Assembly (NCBI RefSeq): GCF_005405465.1
Contig: NZ_BJEC01000004.1
Span: forward strand, 1-64,000
Direction: 5' to 3'
Length of the DNA stretch: 64,000 nucleotides
Origin: Weissella thailandensis
GTDB lineage: Bacteria; Bacillota; Bacilli; Lactobacillales; Lactobacillaceae
The notes under the pieces are model-generated. The model was given only the letters and a program-made list of their open reading frames with translations, made no database searches and was not told the origin of the DNA. Numbering within the stretch: position 1 is the stretch's first letter; each line of letters starts with the position of its first letter. Shown piece after piece: positions 1 to 8,941 of this stretch. Both the position numbers and the translations under genes were made by a program.

Positions 1-364
1 AAATACTAGACCCAAATTAAATTACCGTTTAACAATCCACTCTGACCAGGGATTCCAGTATCAAAATTATGAATATGTCTCACGTTTGCAGAACAACCAA
101 GTGTTTCAAAGTATGAGTCGCAAAGCGACCTGTCTAGATAATGCTATGGCGGAGAGCTTCTTTCATCTCTTGAAGGTAGGAACTGTCCATAATAACCATT
201 ATCAAAACTATGACGAGCTGAAGTCTGCCGTCAATAATTATATCTATTACTACAACAATAAGCGGATTAAAACAAAGCTGGCCGGAAAAACTCTGGTTCA
301 ATACCGAAGTCTTTCCGACCAGCTAGTTGCTTAAACTTCTCTCCAATTTTTGGGGTTCAGTTCA
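1..364 (+). mobile_element. IS3-family insertion sequence, right end only
   Basis: The window opens inside an IS3-family element. The 3' part of its transposase runs to 334. The following 30 bases end in ggggttcagttca, which resembles the terminal inverted repeat of IS3/IS150-type elements finishing in TCA near 364. The left end lies outside the window, so whether the element is intact cannot be judged. Confidence 0.75.
2..334 (+). CDS. IS3-family transposase OrfB, C-terminal fragment (5' end outside window)
   Basis: The reading frame is open from base 2 and continues from outside the window. It encodes the end of an rve/DDE integrase core. HSDQGFQY carries the second catalytic Asp, and DNAMAESFF carries the catalytic Glu. 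A tail of KRIKTKL followed by LAGKTLVQYR matches the usual IS150/IS3 C-terminus. In IS3 elements OrfB is normally made as an OrfAB frameshift fusion that catalyses copy-out/paste-in transposition. A TTG at 86 could be mistaken for a start, but the catalytic region begins upstream of it. About 110 residues are visible. Confidence 0.85.
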   Translation, partial: NTRPKLNYRLTIHSDQGFQYQNYEYVSRLQNNQVFQSMSRKATCLDNAMAESFFHLLKVGTVHNNHYQNYDELKSAVNNYIYYYNNKRIKTKLAGKTLVQYRSLSDQLVA

Positions 365-450
365 AGGCAGAAATGTCTCGGCTTTTTTTGACTCGTTTTA
401 ATCGATTTTCCGAGTATTGTTAGTTATAATGCTAATACAAGGGGGAGATT

Positions 451-926
451 ATGAAAAAAATATTAATGTATATCTTAGTATTTGTTGTAGGTGTTGTCGT
501 AGGTGGAGTCGGTGTTCATTACGTTTCGGATTACCAAACTGATAAATCGGAGGATCAGTATGAATCAAGCTATAGTGAATCACGTGCTTCATCGCTAAAG
601 CAGAATTCAAGTAGTTCTTCTGTAAGCAGTCAAAGTAATGACACACAAAATAGTAGCTCTGTCGCATTGCCTTCACAAGAAGAAGTCACTAAGCGTGTAA
701 GCAATGATCTTGATAAATTTATTAAAGAGCAGAAGGGTGATTTGATTAAGACAGCGTCTGTTGAAGATGCAGTTGATGCCTTTGAGGATTCATATGTTGA
801 TACGTATGAAGAAGAGTTGCAAGCCAAGTATCCAGGGGGGATGCTAATGAAGATAATATTGAACGTTTGATTGATACAGCAGAAGCAACGGTTAATGTGC
901 AACAAAAGATTTCAGATAATAAGTAA
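451..926 (+). pseudogene. membrane-anchored Ser-rich protein, frameshifted at a G-run
   Basis: The start at 451 follows a good ribosome site (gggggaga). Residues 3-24 form one hydrophobic segment (signal anchor), followed by a Ser/Asp-rich stretch and an acidic helical part. The first frame stops at 870 after an implausible hydrophobic tail. The -1 frame instead continues from the run of six G at 835-840 with GDANEDNIERLIDTAEA and ends at 926. One extra G restores a protein of about 158 residues. The function is not recognised. The indel may be a real mutation, phase variation or a sequencing error in the homopolymer. Confidence 0.6.
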
Positions 927-1099
927 TTAAAATTGATCTATTTTAGACTGGTGCAAAGAAAAGTGTTCTAGTTTTTTATTTTATTATCGTTTGCGCTGCA
1001 TAATAAAGCTAGCGATAACCCTTGTAGCCGCTTTCGGCATGAAAATAGGGTATAGGCAAAGAACGACAAAGTTGTTATGCATGATCTTTAGACACAGAA

Positions 1100-1129
1100 A
1101 AAGGGAATGACCTAAAAGTCATTCCCTTT
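1100..1129 (-). terminator. intrinsic terminator of first tRNA-Lys
   Basis: A perfect 12-bp stem (aaagggaatgac / gtcattcccttt) has a 6-base loop. On the minus strand it is followed by a T-run, directly downstream of the tRNA at 1137-1209. Confidence 0.85.
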
Positions 1130-1136
1130 AAAGTAG

Positions 1137-1209
1137 TGGACAAGCAGGGGCTCGAACCCTGGACCCACGGATTAAGAGTCCGTTGCTCTACCAACTGAGC
1201 TACTTGTCC
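1137..1209 (-). tRNA. tRNA-Lys (anticodon CUU)
   Basis: This 73-base cloverleaf has the acceptor pair GGACAAG/CTTGTCC with discriminator A, a D-arm AGCTCAGTTGGTAGAGC, anticodon loop CTCTTAA (anticodon CTT, reads AAG) and T-arm GGTTCGAGCC. The 3' CCA is not encoded. The sequence is identical to the copies at 1320-1392 and 7836-7908. The gene has its own promoter and terminator. Confidence 0.97.
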
Positions 1210-1242
1210 AAATGAATCAATTGTCTCGCAACAACAAATAAT

Positions 1243-1271
1243 AATATATCATATAATAAGTATATGTGCAA
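1243..1271 (-). promoter_or_regulatory. promoter of first tRNA-Lys
   Basis: On the minus strand there is TTGCAC, a 17-base spacer and TATATT, about 35 bases before the tRNA. The same arrangement precedes all three tRNA-Lys copies. Confidence 0.7.
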
Positions 1272-1288
1272 GAGTTTTTTAAAATAAA

Positions 1289-1313
1289 AAAGACTGACTT
1301 TATATCAGTCTTT
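1289..1313 (-). terminator. intrinsic terminator of second tRNA-Lys
   Basis: The stem aaagactga/tcagtcttt is followed on the minus strand by a T-rich run, immediately after the tRNA at 1320-1392. Confidence 0.8.
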
Positions 1314-1319
1314 ACGTAG

Positions 1320-1392
1320 TGGACAAGCAGGGGCTCGAACCCTGGACCCACGGATTAAGAGTCCGTTGCTCTACCAACTGAGCTACTTGTCC
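1320..1392 (-). tRNA. tRNA-Lys (anticodon CUU), second copy
   Basis: This is identical in all 73 bases to the copy at 1137-1209, with anticodon CTT and no encoded CCA. Flanking bases upstream of the tRNA are also conserved, suggesting duplication of the whole transcription unit. Confidence 0.97.
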
Positions 1393-1425
1393 AAATGAAC
1401 TAATTGTCTCACAACAACAAAAATA

Positions 1426-1454
1426 ACTATATCATATAAAACGAATGTGTGCAA
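1426..1454 (-). promoter_or_regulatory. promoter of second tRNA-Lys
   Basis: On the minus strand there is TTGCAC, a 17-base spacer and TATAGT, matching the promoters of the other two tRNA-Lys genes. Confidence 0.7.
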
Positions 1455-1471
1455 GCTTTTTGTTTATCCAA

Positions 1472-2041
1472 TTAACTATGATTAAGAACCAATTGTACAG
1501 GGGACAACAGTTGTGACTTTTTAATTAAGTCTATGAATGTTTGTTTATCTGGTCTGTCATTATCACCAATCCATGTAATGACCAATTCTATTAAACCACG
1601 AGAAACAAAACGTTTGATATATATTGATAGATGATTATCTACTTCAGATACTAAAGTAATCTGGTTACTGATTGATTGGGTGATTTTATTTGCAAATTTC
1701 GGATCGCCATTTGGCGATAGCATTATCTTTAGGAAGTTAAAGTTGTCTGGTTCTAACGCAAAATCAATTATCTTTTGAATCGACAGAACGACCGCATCTT
1801 CAATTGAATTGTTCTTAAATGTTGTTGTAAGCGTAGTATCTATTTCATAAATGAAGTAAGCTTCTAAGTCAGCTATTAAATCAAACTTATCAGCGTAGTG
1901 ACTATAAAAAGTACTTCGATTCACCCGGGCTTTTTTAGTTAAATCGCTAACGGTGATCTTTTCGATTGATTTTTCCTGCAACATAGTTAGTAAGGCGTTT
2001 CTAATTTTATTTTTGGAATGTCTTATTTTAGCGTGTTCCAT
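1472..2041 (-). CDS. TetR/AcrR-family transcriptional regulator
   Basis: This 189-residue protein has an N-terminal TetR helix-turn-helix (residues about 10-55; core ITVSDLTKKARVNRSTFYSHY). A divergent, mostly helical ligand/dimer domain follows. The gene is divergent from the ABC exporter at 2160. The intergenic region holds a perfect 37-base palindrome and a further TTGTTGGTT half site, so control of the exporter and of itself is likely. By family precedent it would be a repressor released by a small molecule, which cannot be identified here. The ATG at 2041 was chosen; a purine-rich site precedes it. Confidence 0.85.
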   Translation of the reverse strand: MEHAKIRHSKNKIRNALLTMLQEKSIEKITVSDLTKKARVNRSTFYSHYADKFDLIADLEAYFIYEIDTTLTTTFKNNSIEDAVVLSIQKIIDFALEPDNFNFLKIMLSPNGDPKFANKITQSISNQITLVSEVDNHLSIYIKRFVSRGLIELVITWIGDNDRPDKQTFIDLIKKSQLLSPVQLVLNHS

Positions 2042-2105
2042 AATTAAACCTCTTAATTCAACATATTGAACGACTTTGTTGGTTGTCCAATTTCATTTGT
2101 CTTTG

Positions 2106-2142
2106 TAAAATTAAAACCAACAGGTTGTTGGTTTTAATTTTA
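2106..2142. promoter_or_regulatory. 37-base perfect palindrome, probable TetR operator
   Basis: Two 17-base arms centred on ggt (core aaaccaaca / tgttggttt) sit 17 bases before the ABC ATPase start and on its presumed promoter. No long T-run follows, which argues for a DNA operator rather than a terminator. A half site (ttgttggtt) lies just upstream, toward the tetR gene. Regulation by the divergent TetR protein is inferred from position. Confidence 0.65.
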
Positions 2143-2159
2143 AAAGGTGAGGAGCGTAA

Positions 2160-2876
2160 ATGCAAATGTCAGAGGAGCTTATCCGATTATCAAATGTTTC
2201 AAAAATATATAATGCACATCAGGATAATGAAGTACGCGCTAATGATGATTTAAGTTTTACTATTAAACGTGGTGAACTAACTATTATTGTTGGTTCGTCA
2301 GGGGCCGGGAAATCTACCTTACTCAATACTTTAGGGGGCATGGACAGTGTTTCAGAAGGTGAAGTATGGATTAATGGGTCGGATATTTCTGGCTTTTCTG
2401 AAAAGCAAAGGACAACTTATCGTCGCCAAGAGGTGGGTTTTGTATTTCAGTTTTATAACCTCATTCCCAACTTAACAGCTTTAGAGAATGTGGAATTAGC
2501 TAATGAAATTGCTCAAGATCCGATTGATGCAAAAGAAGCTATGAAATCTGTTGGGTTAGGAAAAAGAATGAATAATTTTCCGCCACAGATGAGTGGTGGC
2601 GAACAACAGCGAGTGGCAGTCGCTAGAGCAATTGCCAAAAACCCAGCTTTACTTTTAGCCGATGAACCTACAGGAGCATTAGACTATCACACTGGTAAGA
2701 AAATACTAAAGATATTTCAAGATTATGTAAATGATACTGGAAAAAACGTTATTATTGTCACGCATAATAGTTTGATCAAGCCGATGGCTGACCATGTTAT
2801 TGAAATTGTTGACGGTAAAATTAAACAAGATGTTTTTAACGACCATAAAATTCCGGTTGAAGATTTGGAGTGGTAG
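2160..2876 (+). CDS. ABC transporter ATP-binding protein, MacB/LolD type
   Basis: This 238-residue cytoplasmic ATPase powers the FtsX-type permease encoded 1 base downstream. Walker A is GSSGAGKST (about residues 46-54), the Q-loop is VFQFYNL, the signature is [14 protein letters not shown], and Walker B is [12 protein letters not shown] with the H-loop in IVTHN. The length and the PTGALD ending of Walker B are typical of the MacB/LolD/SalX group that exports peptides or antibiotics, or works mechanically on the envelope. The start ATG at 2160 follows ggtgagga; ATG 2166 is an alternative. It is probably controlled by the TetR protein encoded opposite. The substrate is unknown. Confidence 0.92.
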   Translation: MQMSEELIRLSNVSKIYNAHQDNEVRANDDLSFTIKRGELTIIVGSSGAGKSTLLNTLGGMDSVSEGEVWINGSDISGFSEKQRTTYRRQEVGFVFQFYNLIPNLTALENVELANEIAQDPIDAKEAMKSVGLGKRMNNFPPQMSGGEQQRVAVARAIAKNPALLLADEPTGALDYHTGKKILKIFQDYVNDTGKNVIIVTHNSLIKPMADHVIEIVDGKIKQDVFNDHKIPVEDLEW

Positions 2877-2877
2877 T

Positions 2878-5447
2878 ATGTCAAAAATAAATTTAAATAT
2901 GCTACGTGAGTTAAAAGCTTCTAAAGCTAGATTTTTTTCAATAACATTACTATTAGCATTAGCAGTGTTTGTTTTTGTTGGTTTAAAGGCAACGACACCT
3001 GATATGAATCAAACGATGCGTCATGAATATGCGCAGGCTAATTTAGCCGATGCACAGTTAAGTAATTCATTAGGTTTTTCTAGTTCTGAGATAACCGATA
3101 TTCAGAATGATAAAACCGTCAAAAGCATTTCTAAAGGGTTGCAGACGACTAGTTTAACTAGTGATGGTAAACATGTGATTGATATTATTTCTATACCAGA
3201 AAAAATATCAAAGTTAGTTATAACGCAAGGACATCAACCAAAGAAAAGTAATGAAATTGTTTTGGGTGAACAACTCAAAGATAGTTACAATATTGGTCAA
3301 AAAATTAACATTGAGCATAATGATGATTTAAAAAGCAAACAGTTTAAAATTGTTGGTTTTGCAACTAGTAGTGCTTATATGAAGAAGAATAACTTAGGTC
3401 AAACGAATCTGGGTGATGGTAAAATAGATGCCTTTGCAGGGGTTAAAAAATCTTCTTTTACGAATGCTGATCCCAATATTTTGCAAATTAAGTTTAAAAA
3501 TTTGTCAGGTAAGGCTTATCAGGATAAGTATGAGTATGCGCTTCGTCATAAAGTTACTCATTTACAAAATAAATTAAACAATTTGAGTGAGCAAAGAAGA
3601 AATAACCTAGTAAGTGATATTGATGATAAAATCAATCAGGCGCAAGCAACGCAAACGGTATTATCAAAACAAAAAGCCCTCACATCAAATGATACTGCTT
3701 TGCAGACGCTAAATAACAAGCAAGCAGAACTTGCTGATCAAATTAATCAGGCGGAAACTCAAAAAGATACGATTAGTCAATTAGAATATACAGCGCAATC
3801 ACGTGGTCAGTTTTCAGTTGGTTATAGTGACATGGGTAGTGATGCTAAGCGAATTACAGGATTATCAAATACATTTCCTATTTTCTTTTTTGCCGTTGCC
3901 TTAATGGTTAGTTTTACTGTTATGCGTCGTATGGTAGAAGAAAAAAGAGTCGAAATTGGTACACTCAAAGCATTGGGGTATAGTAATTATAAGATTGCCT
4001 CTGAATATTATTTATATGCTGGATTAACCAGTATCGTAGGGACTATTATTGGTGCTGGCCTTGGTTTGATTATTTTGCCTAAAGTGATATTTAATTCATT
4101 TGCAGCCAATTATGTTTTAAATGATGTTTATTTGACATGGCACATAACACCGGTACTTGTTGCGTTTGTGTTGACCTTGCTAAGTACAGTATTTGCTGTA
4201 TTTCTAGCAATAAAGCCTTTATTAGCACAGCAAACAACGGTGATTATGTTACCTAAGGCGCCAACTACGGGTAAAAAAATTCTCTTAGAACATCTAACTT
4301 GGTTATGGAATAAACTTTCCTTTTCACGTAAAGTGACTGCCAGAAATATTTTCCGATACAAAGGTCGAATGTGGATGACGATACTTGGTGTTGCAGGTAG
4401 TACTGCTATGCTGATTACGGGTTTTGGTATGCAACAGTCGTTGAACAAAATGGTTCCGGTTCAATACGGAGAAATTACGCATTACCAATTATTAGGTGTG
4501 TTTAATAATAAAGCAAAGAATGCAGATGATTATGGTAAAAAGTAAGCAGTGACAAAAATATTTCTGATTATAAGTCTGCTTATTTTGAGAATATCACAGT
4601 GGCAGTGCCGAATATTCAGGATTTACAGAGCGTGCCAATGATTGTTGCTGACAATGATAATCTTGCAAGATTTATTAGTTTGAAGTCGAAAAATAACCAA
4701 AGGATCGACTTGAAACAGGATGGTATCACCATTAGTAGCAAACTGGCTAAGATACAAAATCTTGTGGTTGGTGATCATTTTACTGTTAAGGATGCGCAAC
4801 AACATCAGTACCAAGTTAGGATTGCTAACATTACCCAAAATTATACTGGTCATGCCATCTATATGTCGCATTCGTATTATACAAAAATATTTAATCAAAA
4901 GTATCGTACCAATGCATACCTTATTAAGTTGAACAATAGTAAACGGGCTGATCAGGTAAGTAAAAAATTAAATAAGGTTTCGTCTTCGGTAACTGTTATT
5001 AATTCTGATGATACAAAAGAAACGATTGATAGTATTCTGAAGAGTTTGACTAAGGTTGTGTGGGTGATTGTTGTGGTCAGTGCAATTCTTGCATTTATTG
5101 TCCTCTATACACTAACCAATATTAATGTTTCTGAAAGAATTAGAGAGCTCTCAACTATCAAAGTTTTAGGATTTTATCCTAAGGAAGTTTTAGCGTATAT
5201 TTATCGAGAAACCATTATTTTAACATTTGCAGGCTTAATTGTTGGTTTTATGGGTGGTGTATTTGTACATGCCTATTTGATGACAATCATTACCCCTGAA
5301 AATGTGTTGTCAGTACCGGGTATTTCCTGGCAAATATTTGGTATTGCGGCGCTATTAATCATATTGTTTACTGGCTTAGTTGCGATATTGATGAAGAGAA
5401 AAATTGATGCAGTGGATATGTTAGACGCGTTAAAGAGTGTTAATTGA
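2878..5447 (+). pseudogene. FtsX-family ABC exporter permease, broken by a one-base frameshift
   Basis: Starting at ATG 2878, frame 1 gives 555 residues. It has an N-terminal membrane helix (about 17-37), a long extracytoplasmic region with coiled coil, and a first FtsX block (RRMVEEKRVEIGTLKALGYS). It stops at 4545. The adjacent frame continues without a break (SSDKNISDYKSAYFENI) to 5447 and contains the second FtsX block with RIRELSTIKVLGFYPKE. One extra A in the run of five at 4537-4541 restores a two-FtsX permease of about 856 residues. As written, the exporter would lose half of its membrane domain. It could be a real mutation or a homopolymer error. Confidence 0.85.
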
Positions 5448-5560
5448 TTATTATTTATCTAGCCATTCGTGTCACGTATCGGTAGATTTTTATTTAAAAT
5501 TAGCGCTTGCATTTTTGGAGAAGCCTAGTAGAATCAACTGATAAATAAATATGAACAACC

Positions 5561-5634
5561 TTGTAGATTTAATCGTTAGATAAATGGGCTAACAAGTTTC
5601 TACCGCCTACCCGATAATAGGCGACAATCCACAA
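5561..5634 (+). ncRNA. purine riboswitch aptamer, guanine type
   Basis: All parts of the purine aptamer are present. P1 is ttgtagatt/aatccacaa with one mismatch. J1/2 is TAATC. P2 is gttag/ctaac with a GG-containing loop. J2/3 is AAGTTTCTACC, identical to the B. subtilis xpt aptamer. P3 is gccta/taggc. The specificity base in J3/1 (GAC, position 5625) is C, which by family knowledge selects guanine or hypoxanthine over adenine. The usual U after it is A here. It lies in the guaB leader just ahead of a strong terminator. Confidence 0.88.
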
Positions 5635-5662
5635 TTGTTTAGTGAAACTATCTGGTTAACTA

Positions 5663-5703
5663 GCATTTGTAGGATTCTATAGAATCCTACAAATGCTTTT
5701 TTT
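5663..5703 (+). terminator. riboswitch expression platform terminator
   Basis: A perfect stem (gcatttgtaggattc / gaatcctacaaatgc) is followed by seven T, 20 bases before guaB. Together with the aptamer at 5561-5634 it predicts premature termination of guaB mRNA when guanine is abundant. Confidence 0.88.
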
Positions 5704-5723
5704 ATACAAAAACGGAGGAAATG

Positions 5724-6878
5724 ATGGCTAATTATAGTATTGCAAATAAATTTGTACCAATGGGCTTAACTTTTGAGGATGTCTCGCTACCAGAAAATAC
5801 ATTAGGAAATGAGCAAGATGAAATATCGATGCAAACTATACTTACGCCAACACTGACATTAAATCGACCGATTTTGTCGGCGGCGATGGATACAGTGACT
5901 GAGTCTCCCATGGCAATTGCCCTGGCGAAATTTGGTGGCTTGGGTGTTATTCACAAGAACATGTTGATTTCAGATCAGGCGGCAGAAATACGGGCTGTTA
6001 AAGATGAAAAAGTTGACTTGACGATGAATCCCAATGCGGCTGTCGATCAGAAAGGACGCTTAATCGTTGCTGGTGCAGTTGGTGTGACATCAAATACACT
6101 GGAGCGGGTACATGCTTTGGTAGCGGCGGGTGCTGATGCAATTGTTCTTGATTCGGCCCATGGTCATTCTGAAGGTGTCTTGCGTAAAGTTCGAGCGGTT
6201 CGTGATGCTTTTCCTCAAATCAATATTATTGCTGGCAATATTGCTACTAAGGCTGGTGCTAGTGCTTTGTATGATGCGGGTGCCGATGTCGCCAAGGTTG
6301 GCATTGGCCCTGGATTAATTTGTACAACACGGGTGGTTTCTGGGGTAGGGGTTCCCCAAATTTCAGCAATAGCCGCTGCAGCAGAAGCTGCCAAAGAATA
6401 TGGGAAAGCCATTATTGCTGATGGTGGTGTCAAAACATCAACAGATATGACGAAAGCTATTTTAGCTGGTGGTCACGCGATTATGTTAGGGTCAGTTCTT
6501 GCAGGTACTTTGGAAACTCCTGGTGAGGTATTTACGGATAAAAATAGTGGGTGCCGCTTCAAAGCCTATCGAGGCATGGGGTCAATTTCTGCCATGCAGA
6601 ATGGTTCAAAAGATCGTTATTTTCAAGGCGAAGTTAACGAGGCTAATAAGATGGTACCAGAAGGTATTGAAGGGCAGACGATGTACAAAGGGACGTTACT
6701 TGATGTGTTGCAGCCATTATTAGCAGTGGTAGCCAAAAATTTGATTAATGGTGGGTTTCACGCTATCTCACAAGCTGCTAAGAATGGTCGCCTGATAGCT
6801 ATGACAGATACACAAGATTATGCCAGAGTGCCACAGAATGTTCGAATCATACAAAATAATAAGGAGGAACTTGTATAA
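5724..6878 (+). CDS. guaB: IMP dehydrogenase, short form without CBS domains
   Basis: This cytoplasmic enzyme oxidises IMP to XMP with NAD, the first committed step to GMP. The protein is 384 residues, about 100 shorter than the classic 488. The sequence passes from HKNM straight to the barrel segment VAGAVGV, so the regulatory CBS pair is absent. The catalytic loop [11 protein letters not shown] has Cys200, and the flap/nucleotide motif KAYRGMGS is present. ATG 5724 was preferred to 5721 because ggagg is then 5 bases away. It overlaps the next gene by one base and is controlled by the guanine-type riboswitch. Confidence 0.93.
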   Translation: MANYSIANKFVPMGLTFEDVSLPENTLGNEQDEISMQTILTPTLTLNRPILSAAMDTVTESPMAIALAKFGGLGVIHKNMLISDQAAEIRAVKDEKVDLTMNPNAAVDQKGRLIVAGAVGVTSNTLERVHALVAAGADAIVLDSAHGHSEGVLRKVRAVRDAFPQINIIAGNIATKAGASALYDAGADVAKVGIGPGLICTTRVVSGVGVPQISAIAAAAEAAKEYGKAIIADGGVKTSTDMTKAILAGGHAIMLGSVLAGTLETPGEVFTDKNSGCRFKAYRGMGSISAMQNGSKDRYFQGEVNEANKMVPEGIEGQTMYKGTLLDVLQPLLAVVAKNLINGGFHAISQAAKNGRLIAMTDTQDYARVPQNVRIIQNNKEELV

Positions 6879-7741
6879 TGTTTAGCCATAATAGACTAGG
6901 ACTTGATGAGGTCTTACTGGTACCGAGTGTATCAGATGTATTACCCAATGAGATTGATATTAGTGCCCAAGTTGCTAAAAATATTAAATTATCAATTCCA
7001 GTTATTGGGGCGACAAAATTTGCAACAGTACCAAGAGCCATCAAGTTTGCTGAAGCGGGTACTCTGGCGATATTACCAGAACACTTATCAACGCCCGGAA
7101 ACGTGGCAACCATTAAGCAGATAAACAACCATTATTTAGTTGGTACATCAGTAATGGCTGATGATCAATTAATGATAACGGTTAATGAACTGGTCCAAGC
7201 CGGGACGGACGTGATTCAAATTTTACCTACGGCCGATCAAAAACTTTTAGGAAATAATATTATTGATATTAAAAATAGGCATACAGCATTGCCGATATGG
7301 GTTGGCCCAATAAATGATTTGGAAATTGCAAAGCAATCATTATTAGCAGGTGCAGACACAATTATTATTGGTACAACAACTAGTCAGCCATTGCAGCATA
7401 CGGTTACCACCGTTATGAATTTTGCAGAACAAGCGGCCGAGTTTGATAAAAACGTTATTCTTGGTTCGGATATCCAATATACTGGTGATGTGGTTAAGGC
7501 GTTGGCTGCTGGTGCGGTGGCAACGATGATTGATGAAAAAATGATAACAGATAGTATTTCTGATAATCTTTTTCAAATTAGTGGTGGTTTGCGATCAGGT
7601 ATGGGTTATACAGGATCGGATAATGTTGAAACGTTACGTCAAAAAGCACAATTTGTGCAAATTACTTCAGCTGGTTTAACTGAAAGTCATCCGCATGATA
7701 TTGCATCAATTAAGGCTGCACCAAATTATCATCATGTCTAA
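6878..7741 (+). CDS. GuaB/GMP reductase-like paralogue lacking the catalytic Cys
   Basis: This 287-residue TIM-barrel protein is related to IMPDH/GMP reductase (start RLGLDEVLLVPS; SIPVIGATKFATVPRA aligns with [16 protein letters not shown]). The loop that should read GPGSICTTR is IIIGTTTSQP, with no Cys, and the protein ends soon after a reduced flap GGLRSGMGYTGS. As described families need that Cys for the covalent intermediate, activity as IMPDH or GMPR is doubtful. A structural or regulatory partner of GuaB is an inference from the one-base overlap (ATG inside TAATG) and the strong ribosome site aaggagg. The riboswitch controls both genes. Confidence 0.8.
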   Translation: MFSHNRLGLDEVLLVPSVSDVLPNEIDISAQVAKNIKLSIPVIGATKFATVPRAIKFAEAGTLAILPEHLSTPGNVATIKQINNHYLVGTSVMADDQLMITVNELVQAGTDVIQILPTADQKLLGNNIIDIKNRHTALPIWVGPINDLEIAKQSLLAGADTIIIGTTTSQPLQHTVTTVMNFAEQAAEFDKNVILGSDIQYTGDVVKALAAGAVATMIDEKMITDSISDNLFQISGGLRSGMGYTGSDNVETLRQKAQFVQITSAGLTESHPHDIASIKAAPNYHHV

Positions 7742-7794
7742 GTTTGAACTAATGATGGTAAATGATGGTAACGGTTAATAACAATAATTAGTAA

Positions 7795-7826
7795 AAAACC
7801 GTCGGAATAAAAATCCCGACGGTTTT
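7795..7826. terminator. bidirectional terminator between guaB operon and tRNA-Lys
   Basis: The stem aaaaccgtcgg/ccgacggtttt can serve the + strand operon and the minus-strand tRNA at 7836. Confidence 0.8.
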
Positions 7827-7835
7827 CTATATTAG

Positions 7836-7908
7836 TGGACAAGCAGGGGCTCGAACCCTGGACCCACGGATTAAGAGTCCGTTGCTCTACCAACTGAGCT
7901 ACTTGTCC
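7836..7908 (-). tRNA. tRNA-Lys (anticodon CUU), third copy
   Basis: The 73 bases are identical to the copies at 1137 and 1320, with the anticodon loop CTCTTAA and no encoded CCA. It stands alone between guaB and walR, with its own promoter. Confidence 0.97.
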
Positions 7909-7942
7909 AAATGAATGATGTTGTTTCGCCACAACGAATAAT

Positions 7943-7971
7943 AATATACCACCTGAGAAAAAATAATGCAA
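7943..7971 (-). promoter_or_regulatory. promoter of third tRNA-Lys
   Basis: On the minus strand there is TTGCAT, a 17-base spacer and TATATT, in the same position relative to the tRNA as in the other copies. Confidence 0.7.
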
Positions 7972-8118
7972 GTGATAAATAGGAAAATGCTATTATTTTT
8001 TGCACAGTCAGGAACTTTGACGATGGAATATAGGTTAAAAGTTAAGAATGGTCGGCCGTTTTTGTTAGTTTTTTAAATTTTTGATAAAGTTTTATTTTGG
8101 TAAAACCTACTTGCATGA

Positions 8119-8124
8119 TATAAT
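8119..8124 (+). promoter_or_regulatory. -10 box of walR
   Basis: A perfect TATAAT preceded by tgca sits 35 bases before walR. The -35 region is weak. Confidence 0.55.
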
Positions 8125-8159
8125 ATCAACCAGAGACCCACTCCTGGGAGGATATAGTG

Positions 8160-8864
8160 ATGAGTAAAATATTGGTCGTAGATGACGAAAAGCCTATCTC
8201 AGATATTATAAAATTTAATTTAACTAAAGAAGGTTATGATGTCGCTGTGGCGATGGATGGTCGTGAAGCTTTAGATTTATTTGAGAGTGAGGAACCGGAC
8301 TTGGTTTTGCTTGATCAAATGTTACCTGAAGTTGAAGGAACTGAAGTATTACGTCAAATTCGGACAAAATCTCAGACACCAGTTATCATGGTTACTGCTA
8401 AGGATTCGGAAATTGACAAAGTGCTTGGATTAGAAATGGGTGCAGATGATTACGTCACAAAGCCTTTTTCAAATCGAGAATTATTAGCGCGAATCAAGGC
8501 TAATTTACGTCGCCAATCACCAGTTTCTGGCCAATCAGGTCAAATCGATGATAGTAGTGATATTAAAATCGGTGCATTAACTATCCACCCCGATGCCTAT
8601 ATGGTTTCTAAAAACGGACAAGATATTGAATTGACCCACCGTGAGTTTGAATTGTTGCATCATTTGTCAAAACATATTGGACAAGTTATGACACGTGATG
8701 ATTTACTACAAACGGTATGGGGTTATGATTATTTTGGTGATGTACGTACAGTAGATGTTACCGTACGACGTATCCGTGAAAAAATTGAAGAAACCCCAAG
8801 TCATCCACAAATTTTGATGACACGTCGTGGTGTTGGTTATTATCTGAAAGCTTCAGAAGAATAG
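8160..8864 (+). CDS. walR: response regulator WalR (YycF), OmpR family
   Basis: This is the DNA-binding response regulator of the WalRK system, which controls peptidoglycan hydrolases and is essential in most Firmicutes. The receiver domain (1-118) has acidic residues VVDDE, phospho-acceptor Asp52 in [11 protein letters not shown], Thr in VTAKD and Lys in TKPF. The winged-helix domain (about 135-230) ends with [17 protein letters not shown] and [11 protein letters not shown] 8160 lies 8 bases from gggagg; GTG 8157 is possible. It is the first gene of a walR-walK-walH-walI-walJ series, but a hairpin separates it from walK. Confidence 0.97.
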   Translation: MSKILVVDDEKPISDIIKFNLTKEGYDVAVAMDGREALDLFESEEPDLVLLDQMLPEVEGTEVLRQIRTKSQTPVIMVTAKDSEIDKVLGLEMGADDYVTKPFSNRELLARIKANLRRQSPVSGQSGQIDDSSDIKIGALTIHPDAYMVSKNGQDIELTHREFELLHHLSKHIGQVMTRDDLLQTVWGYDYFGDVRTVDVTVRRIREKIEETPSHPQILMTRRGVGYYLKASEE

Positions 8865-8876
8865 ATCATTAAATTT

Positions 8877-8919
8877 AAAGGCTAGTGCCTTGCCGAGTGG
8901 CATGGGACTAGCCTTTTTC
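8877..8919 (+). terminator. hairpin between walR and walK (partial terminator)
   Basis: The arms aaaggctagt...actagcctttt are followed by T5. Lying between two genes that must be co-expressed, it probably lowers walK mRNA relative to walR rather than ending the operon. Confidence 0.65.
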
Positions 8920-8941
8920 GTAATTAAGGAAGGCAATATAT

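Noticed and set aside
835-4545. Programmed ribosomal frameshifting at 840 or 4541.
   Set aside because: There is no slippery heptamer with a downstream pseudoknot, and no family where such shifting is known. A simple indel is more likely.
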